In this document: one piece after another, positions 8,113 through 18,000 of the stretch
Position numbering within the stretch: position 1 is the stretch's first letter
How the letters are laid out: the number at the start of each line of letters is the position of its first letter
Origin: Endozoicomonas sp. OPT23
GTDB taxonomy: Bacteria > Pseudomonadota > Gammaproteobacteria > Pseudomonadales > Endozoicomonadaceae
Length of the DNA stretch: 64,000 nt
Direction of reading: 5' to 3'
Assembly (NCBI RefSeq): GCF_009653635.1
Contig: NZ_PPFD01000003.1
Coordinates: 426,955-490,954, forward strand
The notes under the pieces: generated by a model
Database searches by the model: none
Told to the model about the DNA's origin: nothing
Seen by the model: only the letters and a program-made list of their open reading frames with translations
Made by a program: the position numbers and the translations under genes

Positions 8113-10881
8113 ATGGATCCAGTCAATTCGAATACACTGCGGGCGGTTTGCGAGAACATAACCAAAATGTCTGCAGGCGAGTATAAGTATCGAGTGGGGA
8201 TGAAAGAAGACTCAAAAGTTGAGGTTCGACTGGTCAACACAGATCAAGATTTTGTTGAAAGCGAAACTCGACTTATTAAGTATCTTGAAAGGCAATGTAA
8301 CTACTATCAGGTTCCGTTCCCAAACCTTCTATTAAGCGAAAGAAAAGTACTCACTCTTGAGAATCAGGAATTGATCCAGTGCTGTAAATCACTTCTCACG
8401 GCTTCCAAAAATACCAACTACCGACCTCAACCAGGCGGGGCTGTTGGAGGGGCGACACATACTACGAACCAGCCTTCGGCATCACAGAGCTACAGGCATT
8501 CACACCTGCCCCCTCATCCCTGGAGAGAACCTCGAAATGACAAGCCATATCCTAACCGGCCACCTGTCAGAGATTACGTTCCTAATCCACTCAATCTGGG
8601 AACATCAGCTTCTCCGACACGCCCCAGCGCTCCAGTCATAAAAGCATTTGGTTGCTCCCCCCCTCTGTCTGTAGGAACCGTAGTGAGGTGTGCTCCTGAA
8701 GACAAGAATGTTCAGGAGATTCGAGAGAACTTCCGGGATTTATCCAGAGGGCTGCCCGTTCGCTGTATCGGAAACGATGCTACTGAAGATCAGAAAAACT
8801 CTCTGGCGCAAGTCGTTAGAATTCAAAAACAAATGCTTGATAAAGATGATGTTTCCACAATGGAGACTAACCGGCCAGTCACTCATTTGTTTGAAGGCTG
8901 TAAAACAATGCTCTATAGAGATGACGGGGTCATTTTCTGCTTTAAGCCCGAGCAATTGACGTCTACGGCCATATTTCCGAAAAATGTTCTGTCAAATGAG
9001 TTTAAAGGAAAGAGCCAAGACGAAGTCGAAGCAATGGCTGATGATGAGGTCAGGAGGGGAAGCCGTCGATTTGCATCTGTTTCTGCGCTTGGCAGAGCTA
9101 TGAAAGAACGGGAAAGTCACTTTGCCACTCTGGACAAAACACCTTGCCGCCCTCCCTATTTCTCAGTAAATGCACACAAAGACAGCTGGTCAGGCTGGGT
9201 AAAAAACTGGCTGCCACTGGCTGATCAAATAAACCCTGGCTGGACAAAACCAGAACAAATCACTGCCCAATATTTATTAAAAGACAGCATGAAATCCCAC
9301 AATGAACACGTAGTTCTGGATATTACGCCCTACGCTATTTCAAGCTGCCTTCACTACCTTGCACCTATAGATTTCAAGAAAGATCACTCCATCTATTGGT
9401 ACCTGGGGGCAAGAATAGAGGCCATTCAAACGATAAAGCCAATGTTACACAATTTAACCCACAACCCTATGTTACCAATGGTCGTTTATGACCCGTCCAG
9501 AGGTTGTATTCAGGAAATAGTAGAATTGAGCGACATCCTTCCTGAAGAGCTTGTCAACTATCCTATGCTCGCAGAATTACTGACAGAGAATACGCAAGCT
9601 TGGATTGAATCTTGTAAACACTGGGGAATCAATAGAGCCAGCATTGAAATACTGATGTCTAGAATGCCTCTTAAGCAACAATTAGCATTCATGTTGCACA
9701 ATTCTAGAGAGGCTCGTGGAGGTTTGAATCAGCTTTTACCTGCACTCTATGAAACTGTGTTTCTTCCCGCACAGCCTGTGCGAGACCCTATGAATCCAAC
9801 CCAGACCTGTCAGGACCTTCTCGATCAATACTTTTACAAACCTCAATCACTGAATGAGCTCAGCTATTGTATTGAAAATAAAAAAAATCCTGAAGACATT
9901 CGAAACCCAAGAACACCTGAAGATGCCATGCGAATGGCTGTCTCCTGCGAGAGTTACTGTCAGCTGCTGGAAAGCAGTTGTAATGTTCAATTCAGTGAAC
10001 AGGAACGTTTGTTACTGACTTATGCCTCAATGCTATTGAATTCTACAAGCCCTCCTGAGCAAGCAGCTAAGCATTTCAGAAAACACTTTTCCAGCATCTT
10101 TCCCGGGCCCGCAACCGAAAAAATTGCCAAAGCTATTGAACAATTGAACCAAGCCCCAGATAAAACAGACAACCGCCTCTGGCTATATCAGCACATCCTG
10201 CATACCTCTTTCAGGATGCCCGCCTTTGCCAGAGGCCAGTACCCTGAATTAAATAAAGGTGAATTCCCAATGGTAGATGACTTGAGGTTTGAGGAACATG
10301 AACAACTTGAGCCACTGCGTTTACCTGAAGAATTAAGGGTCAACCGGGACTTCAGGTCAGGATTAACTGCATTACTTCACGGTATGTGCGACCTGAATGA
10401 AGTAACTGGCGAAGGCTATCTCAAAGACCACCGAAAAAGAGGGCACTTCACCCAACGGCATAATACAAAGCCCATGACAAAACAACTAAATCTCGAAAGA
10501 GAACTTAAATTCCGTAACCCAGCCAACCTCTGGACAGCCATGCATGACCAGCTTAAAGAGAATGCCAAGCGTGAAATTTGCAATGAAACCAGTGTGCGGG
10601 TTGACCATACACACCAGCTGGATGAACTCGATTTGCCTGAAGACCTGAACACCTTTGATTTGTTAACTGTCACATCAGCCCCTGTCATGGAAGTTCTTGA
10701 CCCGCTTACGCATCATGTCGAATACAACAGACTTGCCAGGCCAACACACAGCCTTTCTCACAAAGATATGGAACTGGTTAAAGCCAATCCAAAGTTGCAG
10801 CAAATGATTGCAGATGAAGGCTATAAAAGACCACCCAAGGATCTACTTTCCGACATCAAGTCACCCAGTAAAAAGTATTAA
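8113..10881 (+). CDS. Large protein of unknown function between nrdG and nrdD
   Basis: The frame is open from 8059 (940 residues). I prefer the ATG at 8113 (MDPVNSNTLRAV, 922 residues) because the upstream ATG has its only purine-rich sequence directly against it; neither ribosome site is strong. There is no signal peptide or membrane helix. Residues ~100-190 are rich in Pro, Ser and Asn and look disordered (TTNQPSASQS, HLPPHPWREP). The rest is mixed alpha/beta with many Cys and His, and no motif I recognise. Its size, lack of a family and position inside a normally contiguous operon suggest an acquired effector-like gene. It converges on nrdD with 11 bp between stops. Confidence 0.7.
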   Translation: MDPVNSNTLRAVCENITKMSAGEYKYRVGMKEDSKVEVRLVNTDQDFVESETRLIKYLERQCNYYQVPFPNLLLSERKVLTLENQELIQCCKSLLTASKNTNYRPQPGGAVGGATHTTNQPSASQSYRHSHLPPHPWREPRNDKPYPNRPPVRDYVPNPLNLGTSASPTRPSAPVIKAFGCSPPLSVGTVVRCAPEDKNVQEIRENFRDLSRGLPVRCIGNDATEDQKNSLAQVVRIQKQMLDKDDVSTMETNRPVTHLFEGCKTMLYRDDGVIFCFKPEQLTSTAIFPKNVLSNEFKGKSQDEVEAMADDEVRRGSRRFASVSALGRAMKERESHFATLDKTPCRPPYFSVNAHKDSWSGWVKNWLPLADQINPGWTKPEQITAQYLLKDSMKSHNEHVVLDITPYAISSCLHYLAPIDFKKDHSIYWYLGARIEAIQTIKPMLHNLTHNPMLPMVVYDPSRGCIQEIVELSDILPEELVNYPMLAELLTENTQAWIESCKHWGINRASIEILMSRMPLKQQLAFMLHNSREARGGLNQLLPALYETVFLPAQPVRDPMNPTQTCQDLLDQYFYKPQSLNELSYCIENKKNPEDIRNPRTPEDAMRMAVSCESYCQLLESSCNVQFSEQERLLLTYASMLLNSTSPPEQAAKHFRKHFSSIFPGPATEKIAKAIEQLNQAPDKTDNRLWLYQHILHTSFRMPAFARGQYPELNKGEFPMVDDLRFEEHEQLEPLRLPEELRVNRDFRSGLTALLHGMCDLNEVTGEGYLKDHRKRGHFTQRHNTKPMTKQLNLERELKFRNPANLWTAMHDQLKENAKREICNETSVRVDHTHQLDELDLPEDLNTFDLLTVTSAPVMEVLDPLTHHVEYNRLARPTHSLSHKDMELVKANPKLQQMIADEGYKRPPKDLLSDIKSPSKKY

Positions 10882-10892
10882 TCAAGTTCCTC

Positions 10893-13013
10893 TTATAAAT
10901 GCTTAACCCTGCGGGTCACTTCCTCCTGCTTGCCTTTGATAAACGGTCGGCTGTTAGGCTGGCCAAGATAACCACAGACCCTGCGAGTCACTGACATTTT
11001 ATCGGAATCACGGTTCTTGCACTGAGGGCATTCAAAGCCTCTATTAGTGGCGTGAAACTCACCTTCAAAGCCACAGCTGTAGCAGGAGTCATTAGGCGTA
11101 TTAGTGCCGTAGTAAGGTACCTTGTCGTAGGTGTAGTCCCAGACGTTTTCCAGCGCTTTCAAGTTATGGACCATATTCGGATATTCGCCATAACAGATAA
11201 AACCACCACTGGCGTACATCGGGTAGTCCATCTCAAAGTCTACCTTGTCATAAGGCGTAACCTTCTTTTCCACATCCAGATGGAAAGAGTTGGTGTAGTA
11301 ACCCTTGTCAGTCACTCCATCGATAACACCAAATTCATTCTGATCCAGCCGACAGAAACGATCGCAAAGACTTTCACTGGGTGTTGAATAAAGACTGAAG
11401 GCGTAGCCGCTTTCCTCTTTCCAGCGGTTCACCGTTGTATTCAGATACTCAACCACCTCAAGACCTTTCTGTCTGAGAAGTTCACAGTCGTATATATCAC
11501 CCTGCTGATAAAGCGCTCGAATAGTTTCATGGATACCAATATATCCCAGCGAGATAGAAGCCCGACCGTTTTTGAATACGTCACTGACCTTGTCGTCCGG
11601 CTTCAGTCGTATACCGCAGGCGCCTTCAACATAGAGAATTGGCGCCACTCTGGCCTGAACATTGTCCAGACGCTGAATACGGGTCATCAGTGCTTCTCTG
11701 GCCAGCTCCAGCCGTTGATCCAGCAATTCATAGAAAGCTTCTTCACTTCCGCCGCTTTCAATAGCCACTCTTGGCAAGTTAAGGGACACAACCCCAAGAT
11801 TGTTTCGACCATCGTGAACCAGCTTGCCGTTTTCTTCATAAGTGCCAAGGAATGAGCGACAGCCCATCGGCGTTTTAAAGCTGCCGGTGACTTCCACCAG
11901 CTTGTCGTAGTTCAGAATATCGGGATACATGCGCCTGCTGGCGCATTCCAGTGCCAGCTGTTTGATATCGTAGTTAGGGTCTTCTTTCGCAAAGTTCACC
12001 CCTTTACGAATGGCAAACACCAGCTTTGGAAACACCGGTGTTTTGCGGTTCTTTCCCAAACCATGGATACGGTTTTTGAAAATCGATTTCTGAACCAGCC
12101 GTTCTTCCCAACTGGTGCCGAGACCGAAACCAAAAGTGACAAACGGTGTCTGGCCATTGGCGGTGTGAAGGGTGTTAACTTCGTATTCCAGGGCCTGATA
12201 AGCGTCGTAGCAATCTTTCTCGGTATGCTCCATGGCATACTGCTTTGCCTTTTCTTCGTCGCCTATCCAGCGCATGCCTTCAGCTAAATGCTTCTGATAC
12301 GTCTTGGTGACATAAGGCGCATGAATACGATCAATTTCATTAATACTGGTGCCGCCGTATATATGGCTGGATACCTGGGCGATGATCTGAGCCGTAATAG
12401 CGGCTGCAGTGGTAATGGACTTTGGTGTTTCAATTTCCGCATTCCCCATACGAAAACCATTGGTCATCATGCCTTCAATATCAATCAGCATGCAGTTAAA
12501 CATGGGAAAGAAAGGCGCATAGTCGAGATCGTGATAATGGATCTCACCCTTTTCATGGGCTGCGGTTATATGCGTTGGCAGAATATGCTGCTTGGCGTAA
12601 TGTTTGGCAACAACACCGGCAAGCAGATCTCGCTGGGTAGGGATAATCTTGCCGTCTTTATTAGCATTTTCATTCAGGATGTCATCGTTATCCTGATTAA
12701 TAATACTGAGGATATCCTTACTGAGAGCATTGCGGGACTCACGCTCTATATCTCTGGAATTACGGTACTCAATGTACTTTCGTGCCGCAGCCTTGTGATT
12801 GCTTCGCATCAGCAGGTCTTCAATCATGGCCTGCACATCATAGATATCCACGGTCTCCCGGTTCGAAAAGCAGGTGCTTACCCTATCCGCCAGTGATGTC
12901 GCAAAATCATCATCCTTAATATGGGCATCGTTAAGTGCCTTTGAGACTGCCACGACAATGCGTGAGCAATCGAAAGGCTGTCGAGAACCATCTCGTTTGA
13001 TGATATCGGTCAT
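10893..13013 (-). CDS. nrdD: Anaerobic (class III) ribonucleoside-triphosphate reductase
   Basis: The 706-residue NrdD reduces ribonucleoside triphosphates to deoxy forms without oxygen. The N-terminal ~90 residues are an ATP-cone (IIKRDGSRQPFDCSRIV) for allosteric control. The barrel follows, with conserved SLGYIGIHETIRALY. The zinc site is SCYSC...CPQC, and the glycyl-radical motif RVCGYLG places the radical glycine at residue 681, the same number as in E. coli. GGAG sits eight bases before the ATG. Two NrdR boxes lie upstream. Its activase nrdG is 3.2 kb away beyond an unrelated gene on the opposite strand. Confidence 0.97.
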   Translation of the reverse strand: MTDIIKRDGSRQPFDCSRIVVAVSKALNDAHIKDDDFATSLADRVSTCFSNRETVDIYDVQAMIEDLLMRSNHKAAARKYIEYRNSRDIERESRNALSKDILSIINQDNDDILNENANKDGKIIPTQRDLLAGVVAKHYAKQHILPTHITAAHEKGEIHYHDLDYAPFFPMFNCMLIDIEGMMTNGFRMGNAEIETPKSITTAAAITAQIIAQVSSHIYGGTSINEIDRIHAPYVTKTYQKHLAEGMRWIGDEEKAKQYAMEHTEKDCYDAYQALEYEVNTLHTANGQTPFVTFGFGLGTSWEERLVQKSIFKNRIHGLGKNRKTPVFPKLVFAIRKGVNFAKEDPNYDIKQLALECASRRMYPDILNYDKLVEVTGSFKTPMGCRSFLGTYEENGKLVHDGRNNLGVVSLNLPRVAIESGGSEEAFYELLDQRLELAREALMTRIQRLDNVQARVAPILYVEGACGIRLKPDDKVSDVFKNGRASISLGYIGIHETIRALYQQGDIYDCELLRQKGLEVVEYLNTTVNRWKEESGYAFSLYSTPSESLCDRFCRLDQNEFGVIDGVTDKGYYTNSFHLDVEKKVTPYDKVDFEMDYPMYASGGFICYGEYPNMVHNLKALENVWDYTYDKVPYYGTNTPNDSCYSCGFEGEFHATNRGFECPQCKNRDSDKMSVTRRVCGYLGQPNSRPFIKGKQEEVTRRVKHL

Positions 13014-13085
13014 CGGAACTGCTCCGGAGAAAGAGTAAATAGAGGGTTGAGCCAGCGAGAGAGACAGCTTGCGGAAATATGAATC

Positions 13086-13133
13086 ACACCTTCCCTAGTG
13101 ATCAAAACCCACGCAAAACACTATATATAGTAG
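13086..13133 (-). promoter_or_regulatory. Tandem NrdR boxes upstream of nrdD
   Basis: Two 16 bp sites, acaccttccctagtga (13086-13101) and acactatatatagtag (13118-13133), resemble the NrdR consensus acaCwATATaTwGtgt. Their starts are 32 bp apart, about three helical turns, which is the spacing NrdR needs to bind cooperatively. The downstream-facing gene is nrdD. A weaker FNR-like sequence (TTGAT-gcag-GTCAG, 13172-13185) lies further upstream. The rest of the 341 bp gap between nrdD and the next gene shows nothing else I can name. Confidence 0.72.
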
Positions 13134-13354
13134 GCGGCGCACATAGTACTTTCTATTCTCTGCTTCTGTAATTGATGCAGGTCAGTTTTTTAGAGTGAGG
13201 GATTGAACGCACTCCGACAACAAAGGTCGAAAGCTGGCTAGACAGCACAGCAGGGCTGAATGACAAACACCTTCTTTACTAATCAGGTTGGATTGCAAAG
13301 GCTGATCTACTATGATGCCTGCCATTTTATCCACAGAACATTCCGGATATCTCC

Positions 13355-14692
13355 ATGAGTCCTTACACCTCCCCCGTTTCAGAATTACTTACCCTTGGCG
13401 AATGCGATTGGCAGGAGTGGTCGGACTACAGCCGCTTTGAATTTACCGAAGCCCATATTCCGGAACTGTTAACACTGTCCCAGGACTGGAAACTGTTTGA
13501 ACACGACGACTCAGAAATCTTCTGGTCGCCCATCCACGCCTGGCGTGTTCTGGCAGTGCTGAAATCTGAAGCCGCTGTTGAGCCGATGATTGACCTGCTG
13601 CACAAGCACAATGAACAGTTTGCCGTATCCGGCTTCCTGCCTGCTGTACTGGGTCGCATGGGTGCACTGGTCACTGAACAGCTGTGGAGCATCGCCCGTA
13701 ACACCGAAAACGATGAAGACTCTCGTGATCTGGCGCTGGAATCCCTGCGCTGGAATGCCAGCTACCATGCAGACGCTAAAGAACAGACCGTTGCCGAGTT
13801 CATCAAGCTGCTGGATGACCGGGAAGACGACGACAGCTTCCTGAACACTGCGCTGGTTGGCTGTCTGATTGATCTGCAGGCGAAAGAAGGTATTGAAGCC
13901 ATTCGTGCAGCCTACGACCGTGACCTGGTAGAGCTGGAAGTCCATGGCGATATTGAAGATATCGAAATGGAACTGGAACTGAGAGAGACCCGTTCCTTCA
14001 TTCCGGACTGGCGCTTTGATGATTACCAGAAAAAATTGCTAACCGAAGCCCTCGAGAAACACGGCAAGATGACTTACCGTGAAGTGGAAGGTTATCTGTT
14101 CGGTATCTGGGGTTCCCCTCAGCCAGTACCACCGAACCGCTGGCTGAATGCCATCTTCGGTGAAAAGCCCGAGTTCGAATCCGAGCAGCAGGAAAAAGAC
14201 ATTCATCGTACTATCTTCAACCTGTTCGATCTGATTGAACAGAGTGTTGAGATGGGTAACGATGTTCTGCCAAAAGAATGTCACTCAGAAACACCGACAG
14301 ACGATGCTTTCCCTCTGCTGCAAGAATGGTCTAACGGTTTTGGCGAAGCCAACAGCCTGCTGGTGAACTTCTGGGAAGATGTCTTCCAACATCCAACCAT
14401 GAAGGATCAGGAAGAGTCCTGGACAGCCTGCACTATTCTGCTGAGTGTCTGGTCCCAGCCTGAACATCTGCTGAAGAAAGGCAAGGAAGAAGGCGGTCCA
14501 AACATAGAGAAGATGCTTTCTGCCGTACCTTCTGTTGCCCGAGAGCTGGCTTCTATCGGCTCAGGTATTAAAACCCGCTGGCAGGCGGTTCTGGATACTC
14601 CTAACGAGCCAATCACTGTCGACAAGATTGGTCGTAACGATCCTTGCCCATGCGGCAGTGGTAAGAAGTACAAGAAGTGCTGCGGTAAATAA
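13355..14692 (+). CDS. DUF1186-like HEAT-repeat protein with C-terminal SEC-C metal-binding motif
   Basis: The protein has 445 residues. The N-terminal ~200 residues are helical HEAT-like repeats of the DUF1186 type ([21 protein letters not shown]). The C-terminus is a SEC-C zinc motif, [19 protein letters not shown], with the CxC-x8-CC ligand pattern seen in SecA and many small proteins. The function of DUF1186 proteins is unknown, though SEC-C tails often contact SecB or ribosomes. It is strongly acidic in the middle. The gene is monocistronic, followed at once by a palindromic repeat that could end transcription. Confidence 0.75.
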   Translation: MSPYTSPVSELLTLGECDWQEWSDYSRFEFTEAHIPELLTLSQDWKLFEHDDSEIFWSPIHAWRVLAVLKSEAAVEPMIDLLHKHNEQFAVSGFLPAVLGRMGALVTEQLWSIARNTENDEDSRDLALESLRWNASYHADAKEQTVAEFIKLLDDREDDDSFLNTALVGCLIDLQAKEGIEAIRAAYDRDLVELEVHGDIEDIEMELELRETRSFIPDWRFDDYQKKLLTEALEKHGKMTYREVEGYLFGIWGSPQPVPPNRWLNAIFGEKPEFESEQQEKDIHRTIFNLFDLIEQSVEMGNDVLPKECHSETPTDDAFPLLQEWSNGFGEANSLLVNFWEDVFQHPTMKDQEESWTACTILLSVWSQPEHLLKKGKEEGGPNIEKMLSAVPSVARELASIGSGIKTRWQAVLDTPNEPITVDKIGRNDPCPCGSGKKYKKCCGK

Positions 14693-14693
14693 T

Positions 14694-14781
14694 CAGACAG
14701 TGCACACGAATTCAGAAGCTGTTTGCCCGCCTTTGTGCCGGGCAAACAGCCATTTAATATCCGACTGCGTGTGTCTACACA
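14694..14781 (-). repeat. Palindromic intergenic repeat, copy D
   Basis: This is one of four copies in the window of a ~90 bp imperfect palindrome, lying in reverse orientation directly after the SEC-C gene's stop. The central hairpin has a perfect 12 bp stem (GCTGTTTGCCCG / CGGGCAAACAGC). It is flanked by the family's conserved outer blocks: GAATTC on one side, and ATATTAAAT plus GTGTAGACACAC (read on the minus strand) on the other. The hairpin may also act as a transcript end or stabiliser for the gene upstream. Confidence 0.8.
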
Positions 14782-14929
14782 TTTATAGTCATAACTTTTA
14801 CCATGCGCATTTTTTGCTCATGGTTGAATTATGACTTTTCATATCTTCTCTTCCAGCCGTCCCTTTGCGAACCCCTTCAGGGATAACTACTGATAGCCAA
14901 AAAAATAGTTCACATAACAATTAGATGGC

Positions 14930-14943
14930 TTGACTTACATCAA
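14930..14943 (+). promoter_or_regulatory. FNR/Anr box upstream of dcuC
   Basis: TTGACttacATCAA matches the FNR consensus TTGATnnnnATCAA at nine of ten positions. It is centred 78 bp before the dcuC ATG, which is suitable for a class II activated promoter with a start site near 14978. DcuC-type carriers are expressed under anaerobic conditions in enterobacteria, which fits. No other gene is close enough to be the target. Confidence 0.72.
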
Positions 14944-15014
14944 CTCAAATAAGTCCTCCTAAAAATAGTCTCCCCGTTATTCAGGTTTTAATCTTAAATT
15001 TCAGGGAGACAGCC

Positions 15015-16379
15015 ATGCTCGAGCTATTAATCGGGTTACTGGTAACCGTTAGTGTCGGTTATTTTATTATCAAGGGCTACAAGCCTGCAGGTGTACTTTT
15101 AACAGCGGGTCTTCTTCTGTTAATTACTACAGGTTTACTGGGTCATACTGTACTGCCATCAAAAGTGGCTTCCACCGGCAACATCATTACTGATTCCATC
15201 GAATTTGTTAAATACATGCTGAAGTACCGTGGTGGCGGCCTGGGTATGCAGATCATGCTGCTGTGTGGTTTTGCAGCTTACATGTCTCATATTGGTGCCA
15301 ACAATGTTGTGGTTAAGCAGTTCTCCAAACCACTGCAGTTCATCAAATCACCTTATGTTCTTCTGGTTGCGGCTTACGTTATTGCCTGTCTGATGTCTCT
15401 GGCAGTAAGCTCTGCAACTGGTCTGGGTGTACTGCTGATGGCTACCCTGTTCCCGATGATGACAGCCATGGGTATTTCCCGTCCTGCCGCCGTTGCCGTA
15501 TGTGCATCTCCAGCTGCAATTATTCTTTCACCAACCTCCGGTGACGTTGTTATTGCTGCTGAAAAGGCAGGCATGGCTCTGGATGTATTTGCGGTTCAAA
15601 CCGTACTACCCGTTTCTATCTGCGCCATCGTTGTAATGGCCGCTGCAGCTTACTTCTGGAACAAGTATCTCGATAAGAAAGAGAACTCTCCAATGGAGAA
15701 GGTGGATATCTCCGAGATCGAAGTAAAAGCGCCTGCTTACTACGCGGTTCTGCCTTTCCTGCCCATCATTGGCGTATTTCTGTTCAATGGCAAAACCATT
15801 CCAGGCCTGAAGCTTGATATCTACACCATCGTGGTTGCATCTATTCTGCTGGGCGCACTGGTTGATTTCATTACCAAGCGCTTCGACGGTAAAGCCACTC
15901 TGGAAGACCTGGAAACCTGCTATCAAGGCATGGGCGACGCTTTCCGCGGCGTGGTAATGCTATTGGTTGCTGCCGGTGTATTTGCTCAGGGCCTGATGTC
16001 CATTGGCGCTATCGGTAACCTGATCGGTCTGGCTGAAAGTGCCGGTGCCGGTGGTTTTGCCTTGATGATGCTGCTGACTCTGCTGACGGTTGCAGCCGCT
16101 ATTGCTACCGGTTCCGGTAACGCACCTTTCTATGCATTCGTAGAGCTGGCTCCGGCTCTCGCTGGCAAGATGGGCCTGAACCCTGCTTTCCTGATCATTC
16201 CTATGCTGCAGGCGTCTAACCTGGGTCGTACCATTTCTCCGGTATCCGGCGTGGTAGTGGCCACTTCCGGTATGGGTAAGATCAGCCCATTCGAAGTTGT
16301 GAAGCGTACATCTGTGCCTGTTCTCTCCGGTCTGGTGACTGTGATTATCGGTACACTGGTTCTCGTGCCTATGACCTGA
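15015..16379 (+). CDS. dcuC: Anaerobic C4-dicarboxylate carrier, DcuC family
   Basis: This 454-residue inner-membrane protein has about twelve helices, similar in length to E. coli DcuC (461). Conserved features are the glycine-rich LKYRGGGLGMQIMLLCGFAAY, the helical-hairpin motif AIILSPTSGDVVIAAE in the first half and SNLGRTISPVSGVVVA in the second, the mirrored repeats of the family. It exchanges or exports succinate, fumarate and malate during anaerobic growth. The ATG has a clear GGGAG site. Regulation by FNR is suggested by the box upstream, and a strong terminator follows. Confidence 0.9.
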   Translation: MLELLIGLLVTVSVGYFIIKGYKPAGVLLTAGLLLLITTGLLGHTVLPSKVASTGNIITDSIEFVKYMLKYRGGGLGMQIMLLCGFAAYMSHIGANNVVVKQFSKPLQFIKSPYVLLVAAYVIACLMSLAVSSATGLGVLLMATLFPMMTAMGISRPAAVAVCASPAAIILSPTSGDVVIAAEKAGMALDVFAVQTVLPVSICAIVVMAAAAYFWNKYLDKKENSPMEKVDISEIEVKAPAYYAVLPFLPIIGVFLFNGKTIPGLKLDIYTIVVASILLGALVDFITKRFDGKATLEDLETCYQGMGDAFRGVVMLLVAAGVFAQGLMSIGAIGNLIGLAESAGAGGFALMMLLTLLTVAAAIATGSGNAPFYAFVELAPALAGKMGLNPAFLIIPMLQASNLGRTISPVSGVVVATSGMGKISPFEVVKRTSVPVLSGLVTVIIGTLVLVPMT

Positions 16380-16416
16380 TCAATGATCGTTTTCAGGAAC
16401 TTTCATAGAACATAGA

Positions 16417-16452
16417 AAAGCGGTGCAGCCCTGAGGCTGCACCGCTTTTTTT
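16417..16452 (+). terminator. Rho-independent terminator of dcuC
   Basis: A 12 bp perfect stem (agcggtgcagcc / ggctgcaccgct) with a four-base loop is followed by a run of T, 38 bp after the dcuC stop. The AAAA before the stem also allows it to work in the reverse direction. Confidence 0.93.
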
Positions 16453-16523
16453 ATGGCCTTCCATCTATTCTTTTCCAGATATTCTGGCCGATACCATCTG
16501 ACAGGTCATCGGCAGGAATTAAT

Positions 16524-17984
16524 ATGGAATTCCCATCAAGCCTTATCAGAGCAGGGCACGCTCTGGTTCATGCATTCACCCCTAATCAGGAAGCCATTAA
16601 ACAATATGGTGTTAAAGGGTGGCTGGTTCGTAAGATTTTACCTAAAGCCTTTGCAGACAGACTTATACGTACCCGTAAAGTGCGGGTCGTCGAAAGCCAT
16701 GAATTGCCCTCTCTGAAACGAAATGACAAACCCAAAACGGTAGAAACCTCTCACCTCTTCAACAACAAACAACTTACTGTAATCAAGAAGGCCGCAAATG
16801 GATTTATGGACCGGGTTCTGGACAGATATCCAGACGAGCAGCCAAGTAAATACGGCCACGCCTTATGCATTACTGAAAGTATTTTTAAACTGATTGAAAC
16901 TATTGATAGCTGCTGCAAAGACTTCCCAATTACAGATGAGCAAATGGATCAGGTTGTACAGCAGCAAGTCAAGAAAGCTATGTCACAATTGAAGGCCAAG
17001 GATCAGAAAAAAATACTGAGTCATCTCTCTGGTAGCTCTCTAGCTGGTGCCGTTATTTCTGCTCGCATACTGAGCAGGGAGCACCCTGATGATGAAAAAC
17101 TAAAGGTGTTCCTGAAAGTAGCTGATGCAGCCTGTACTGGTATTCTTGACCACAAATCAGCTCGCAAAGAGGCCTCTGATATTCAGAAGCGACTTAGACA
17201 TGAAAACCACGTATCAAAGAGAGGAATTCCTTCTGTACCAGCAGCCCTAGTGAATTCTATTGACACCCATATTTCTGAACGAAATCTCGATTTATCAGAA
17301 AGTCGCCTTCCCAGCCTTTTTGTAGAAGAGCAGCAGCCTCCCATACCTGCCAGAGCCAGTGCAGCTATCGCAAAATTCAAACAGGAAGGCCCACCATCCC
17401 GCGAACAGCTCAAGTCGCTCGTCAGCAACTACCTGAAAGCCATAAAGGAAAATGATCGTGATGGAATGATTGCCGGAATGTTCTGTTTGCACAAAGGGGT
17501 GTTAGACAATATGTGGCAGGGTAAATCAGCGACTCCCCTCTCGGAGGACCCGACAGAATGGAGCGTAGCAGGTGCTGATGATATCCCTGGTCAACTAAAA
17601 CCTGTGATCGAAGAGGTACTCGGTTCTTTATCAGAGACCGAACTATCAGAACTGAAAGAGGCTTCTAAAAAAGCCGATCTAACAAAAGTTGCGGCTTCCA
17701 TGGACCTTTATATGAACTGGTTCAGCTCTAAATCCGATATCCTGAGCAAACAAACTCCTAATGTATTGGTAACCTGTATCCCACCTTTCAGCGAGTTCGC
17801 CAGCCAACTGGGAATAGTAGACGACATTGCAGCTTTCTCTGCCGAGGCAAATGAAATAGTAGAGGCTACATATGATGGCAAATCATCCGTCTCCGCTCTG
17901 ACCTTTCAGGAAGTTCATCAAACAGCACAGATGATAGAAGAGCTGGACTCTCAGCTGTTTGGAGGTAAAGACACAAACAGCTGA
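16524..17984 (+). CDS. Cytoplasmic helical protein of unknown function
   Basis: This is a 486-residue protein with AGGA six bases before its ATG. There is no signal peptide or membrane helix. The sequence is mostly helical and charged, with a Lys-rich region (KAMSQLKAKDQKKIL) and a proline-rich linker (EEQQPPIPARASA) at about residues 267-280 dividing two helical halves. I recognise no domain. It stands alone between dcuC and yeiR, ending 16 bp from the convergent yeiR stop. Its orphan nature and two-part helical layout fit the effector-like genes elsewhere in the window, but this is only inference. Confidence 0.65.
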   Translation: MEFPSSLIRAGHALVHAFTPNQEAIKQYGVKGWLVRKILPKAFADRLIRTRKVRVVESHELPSLKRNDKPKTVETSHLFNNKQLTVIKKAANGFMDRVLDRYPDEQPSKYGHALCITESIFKLIETIDSCCKDFPITDEQMDQVVQQQVKKAMSQLKAKDQKKILSHLSGSSLAGAVISARILSREHPDDEKLKVFLKVADAACTGILDHKSARKEASDIQKRLRHENHVSKRGIPSVPAALVNSIDTHISERNLDLSESRLPSLFVEEQQPPIPARASAAIAKFKQEGPPSREQLKSLVSNYLKAIKENDRDGMIAGMFCLHKGVLDNMWQGKSATPLSEDPTEWSVAGADDIPGQLKPVIEEVLGSLSETELSELKEASKKADLTKVAASMDLYMNWFSSKSDILSKQTPNVLVTCIPPFSEFASQLGIVDDIAAFSAEANEIVEATYDGKSSVSALTFQEVHQTAQMIEELDSQLFGGKDTNS

Positions 17985-18000
17985 TTTCATCATTCAGCTA

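Noticed and set aside
12288..12896. 202-codon open frame on the plus strand inside nrdD
   Set aside because: It is antisense to a strongly conserved gene and has no family similarity or ribosome site.
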